From contig JAKLPX010000268.1 in NCBI GenBank assembly GCA_022013635.1, forward strand, positions 1 through 6,858: a DNA stretch of 6,858 nucleotides, in the 5' to 3' direction. The notes under the pieces were generated by a model. It was not told the origin of the DNA. It worked only from the letters and a program-made list of their open reading frames with translations, and searched no databases. Position 1 is the first letter of the stretch, and each line of letters starts with the position of its first letter. The position numbers and the translations under genes are program-made. Positions 5,837 to 6,858 of this stretch are shown in pieces. This DNA is from Candidatus Delongbacteria bacterium. GTDB taxonomy: Bacteria; UBA4055.

Positions 5837-6858
5837 ATGATAAGTTGTAGTAGATTTGCTTTATTAGTTGTAATCATATTCCTTGATAGTGTAATTCCGA
5901 AAGATTTACCATCCATACTCAGTAATAACACAGAAAAGAGTGTAAAAGATACTTATAGGGTAGAAAATCATGTAGTAATGGGCAGCAGTGGAAATTGGGT
6001 TGATCTTTCTATAAAAAACACAAGTACAAATTTTAAAATGTATGGCATGGTATTAAGTTTAAATACTGATCCTGAATATGGAACTTCACCGTGGATAACA
6101 AATGCCACATATGATCCCAGCTCAATTATAGGTGATATTGAAGCTACAGCTACAAAATTGATTAAAGTTAAATTTAATGTAGAAACACAATACAGTGGCG
6201 AAGCAGGAAGGTTAGTATTTAATCTTACATCATCAATTTCCACTGTTAATTACACAATTTCTATTCCAGTAACACCATGTGAATATTATGAAACATTTAC
6301 TTCAGGATTAACGAATTGGAATATTAGTAATACAAAAGGATGGGGTATTGGTCTCCCTTCTTCTATTGATCTTACATGGACAGCTTTTCCCTACTCATTC
6401 GTTGACAGAAACTATTCGCGTTTATACGGAACAAAATATTCGACTTCCAATGTTGAGAGTAGTTCAATAACTTCAGAAGCAATTAATTGTAAAAGTGGGG
6501 AAGATTATCATACTGAAATTTGCATGTGGATAGGACTCCCGAAAGAGGCTTTTACTGATCAATATGACAAGACGGGAGATTATTCAGTTATGTTGAGTGG
6601 ACAAACAATATTTGTGCCATGTCAAAGTGAACATGATAGATTCTTCTCACGCACAGATTTTCAACATTGGTTCCCTTCGTATTATGAAACATGGTATAAT
6701 AATAAACAATACTTATTCGTAGAATACATCTACAAAACAAGAAGTTCCGGATTTAGTATTTCAATTAATAAAAATCCTTTAGAAGATGATGAAGCTATCT
6801 ATTTTGACGATATTTCAGTTCAATACAAACCCGGTAAAATTGGAGATCCCCCTTCTGA
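5837..6858 (+). CDS. Secreted protein with Ig-like and jelly-roll-like domains (3' end off window)
   Basis: ATG 5837 follows GAAGGTG (5826-5832) at four bases and opens a frame of 340 codons with no stop before the window ends; the terminal TGA at 6856-6858 is in another frame. Residues 1-20 form a signal peptide (MISCSRF, then ALLVVIIFLDSVI). There is no lipobox. Residues about 40-147 (from YRVENHVVMG to NYTISIPV) look like an Ig-like/CARDB-type domain: alternating strands and the pattern W-V-D-L-S-I-K-N, then VLSLNTD, then a SIIGDI turn, as often seen in FCB extracellular proteins. From CEYYETFTSGLTNWNISN (about 149-166) the pattern changes to that of jelly-roll modules (F-x-x-G-L-x-x-W, ending YFDDISVQY near 324-332), which typically bind carbohydrate or accompany secreted peptidases. 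The sequence continues PGKIGDPPS, a likely linker to further domains. A T9SS tail downstream is probable but not seen. No specific function can be assigned. Confidence 0.75.
   Translation, partial: MISCSRFALLVVIIFLDSVIPKDLPSILSNNTEKSVKDTYRVENHVVMGSSGNWVDLSIKNTSTNFKMYGMVLSLNTDPEYGTSPWITNATYDPSSIIGDIEATATKLIKVKFNVETQYSGEAGRLVFNLTSSISTVNYTISIPVTPCEYYETFTSGLTNWNISNTKGWGIGLPSSIDLTWTAFPYSFVDRNYSRLYGTKYSTSNVESSSITSEAINCKSGEDYHTEICMWIGLPKEAFTDQYDKTGDYSVMLSGQTIFVPCQSEHDRFFSRTDFQHWFPSYYETWYNNKQYLFVEYIYKTRSSGFSISINKNPLEDDEAIYFDDISVQYKPGKIGDPPS

Noticed and set aside
5968..6243. Minus-strand 91-codon frame opposite the third secreted-protein gene
   Set aside because: The plus-strand frame is longer, starts after a ribosome binding site with a signal peptide and has recognisable domain patterns.

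Overview
The window is AT-rich and looks like part of a chromosome from a member of the Fibrobacterota-Chlorobiota-Bacteroidota (FCB) group. The main clue is the C-terminus of the two central genes. Both end in a type IX secretion system (T9SS) type A sorting domain that opens with LYQNYPNPFNP. This 'YPNPFNP' variant is typical of Ignavibacteria-like and related deep FCB lineages, whereas many Flavobacteria carry shorter 'YPNP' variants. The lineage is an inference; the window holds no rRNA or housekeeping marker.

Layout. (1) Positions 1-274, minus strand: the N-terminal 91 codons of a class I SAM-dependent methyltransferase, cut by the window edge. (2) Positions 275-613: an intergenic stretch with a long hairpin repeat (325-442) and the promoter and ribosome binding site of the next gene. 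(3) Positions 614-1972, plus: a secreted Asp-box (BNR/Ycf48-like) beta-propeller protein with a T9SS tail; its best start is GTG 614, not the upstream TTG 557. (4) Positions 2037-5466, plus: one large gene for a secreted M36/fungalysin-like zinc metallopeptidase followed by a beta-solenoid, a helical region and a T9SS tail. Its 5' end is broken by a frameshift near 2167-2186 and an in-frame TAA at 2236-2238, so only 2662-5466 has an uninterrupted frame with a normal start codon. A strong Rho-independent terminator follows (5492-5526). (5) Positions 5532-5692: a second copy of the hairpin repeat, this one inside a perfect 14-bp terminal inverted repeat. (6) From 5837 to the window end, plus: a third secreted protein with a signal peptide, an Ig-like domain and a jelly-roll-like domain, lacking its 3' end.

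Together the three plus-strand genes look like a set of exported, surface-attached or released proteins, at least two of them T9SS clients. They are not a recognisable pathway. The propeller and peptidase genes are 64 bp apart with no terminator between them and may be co-transcribed.

The most unusual signal is the pair of hairpin repeats. They share flanking and loop sequence but have different stem sequences that still pair, which suggests selection on structure. Their GCTAAC...GTTAGC outer boxes resemble integron attC sites, while the 14-bp inverted repeats resemble a MITE. The two copies bracket the two-gene T9SS segment. I do not see a transposase, integrase, CRISPR array, tRNA or rRNA here.
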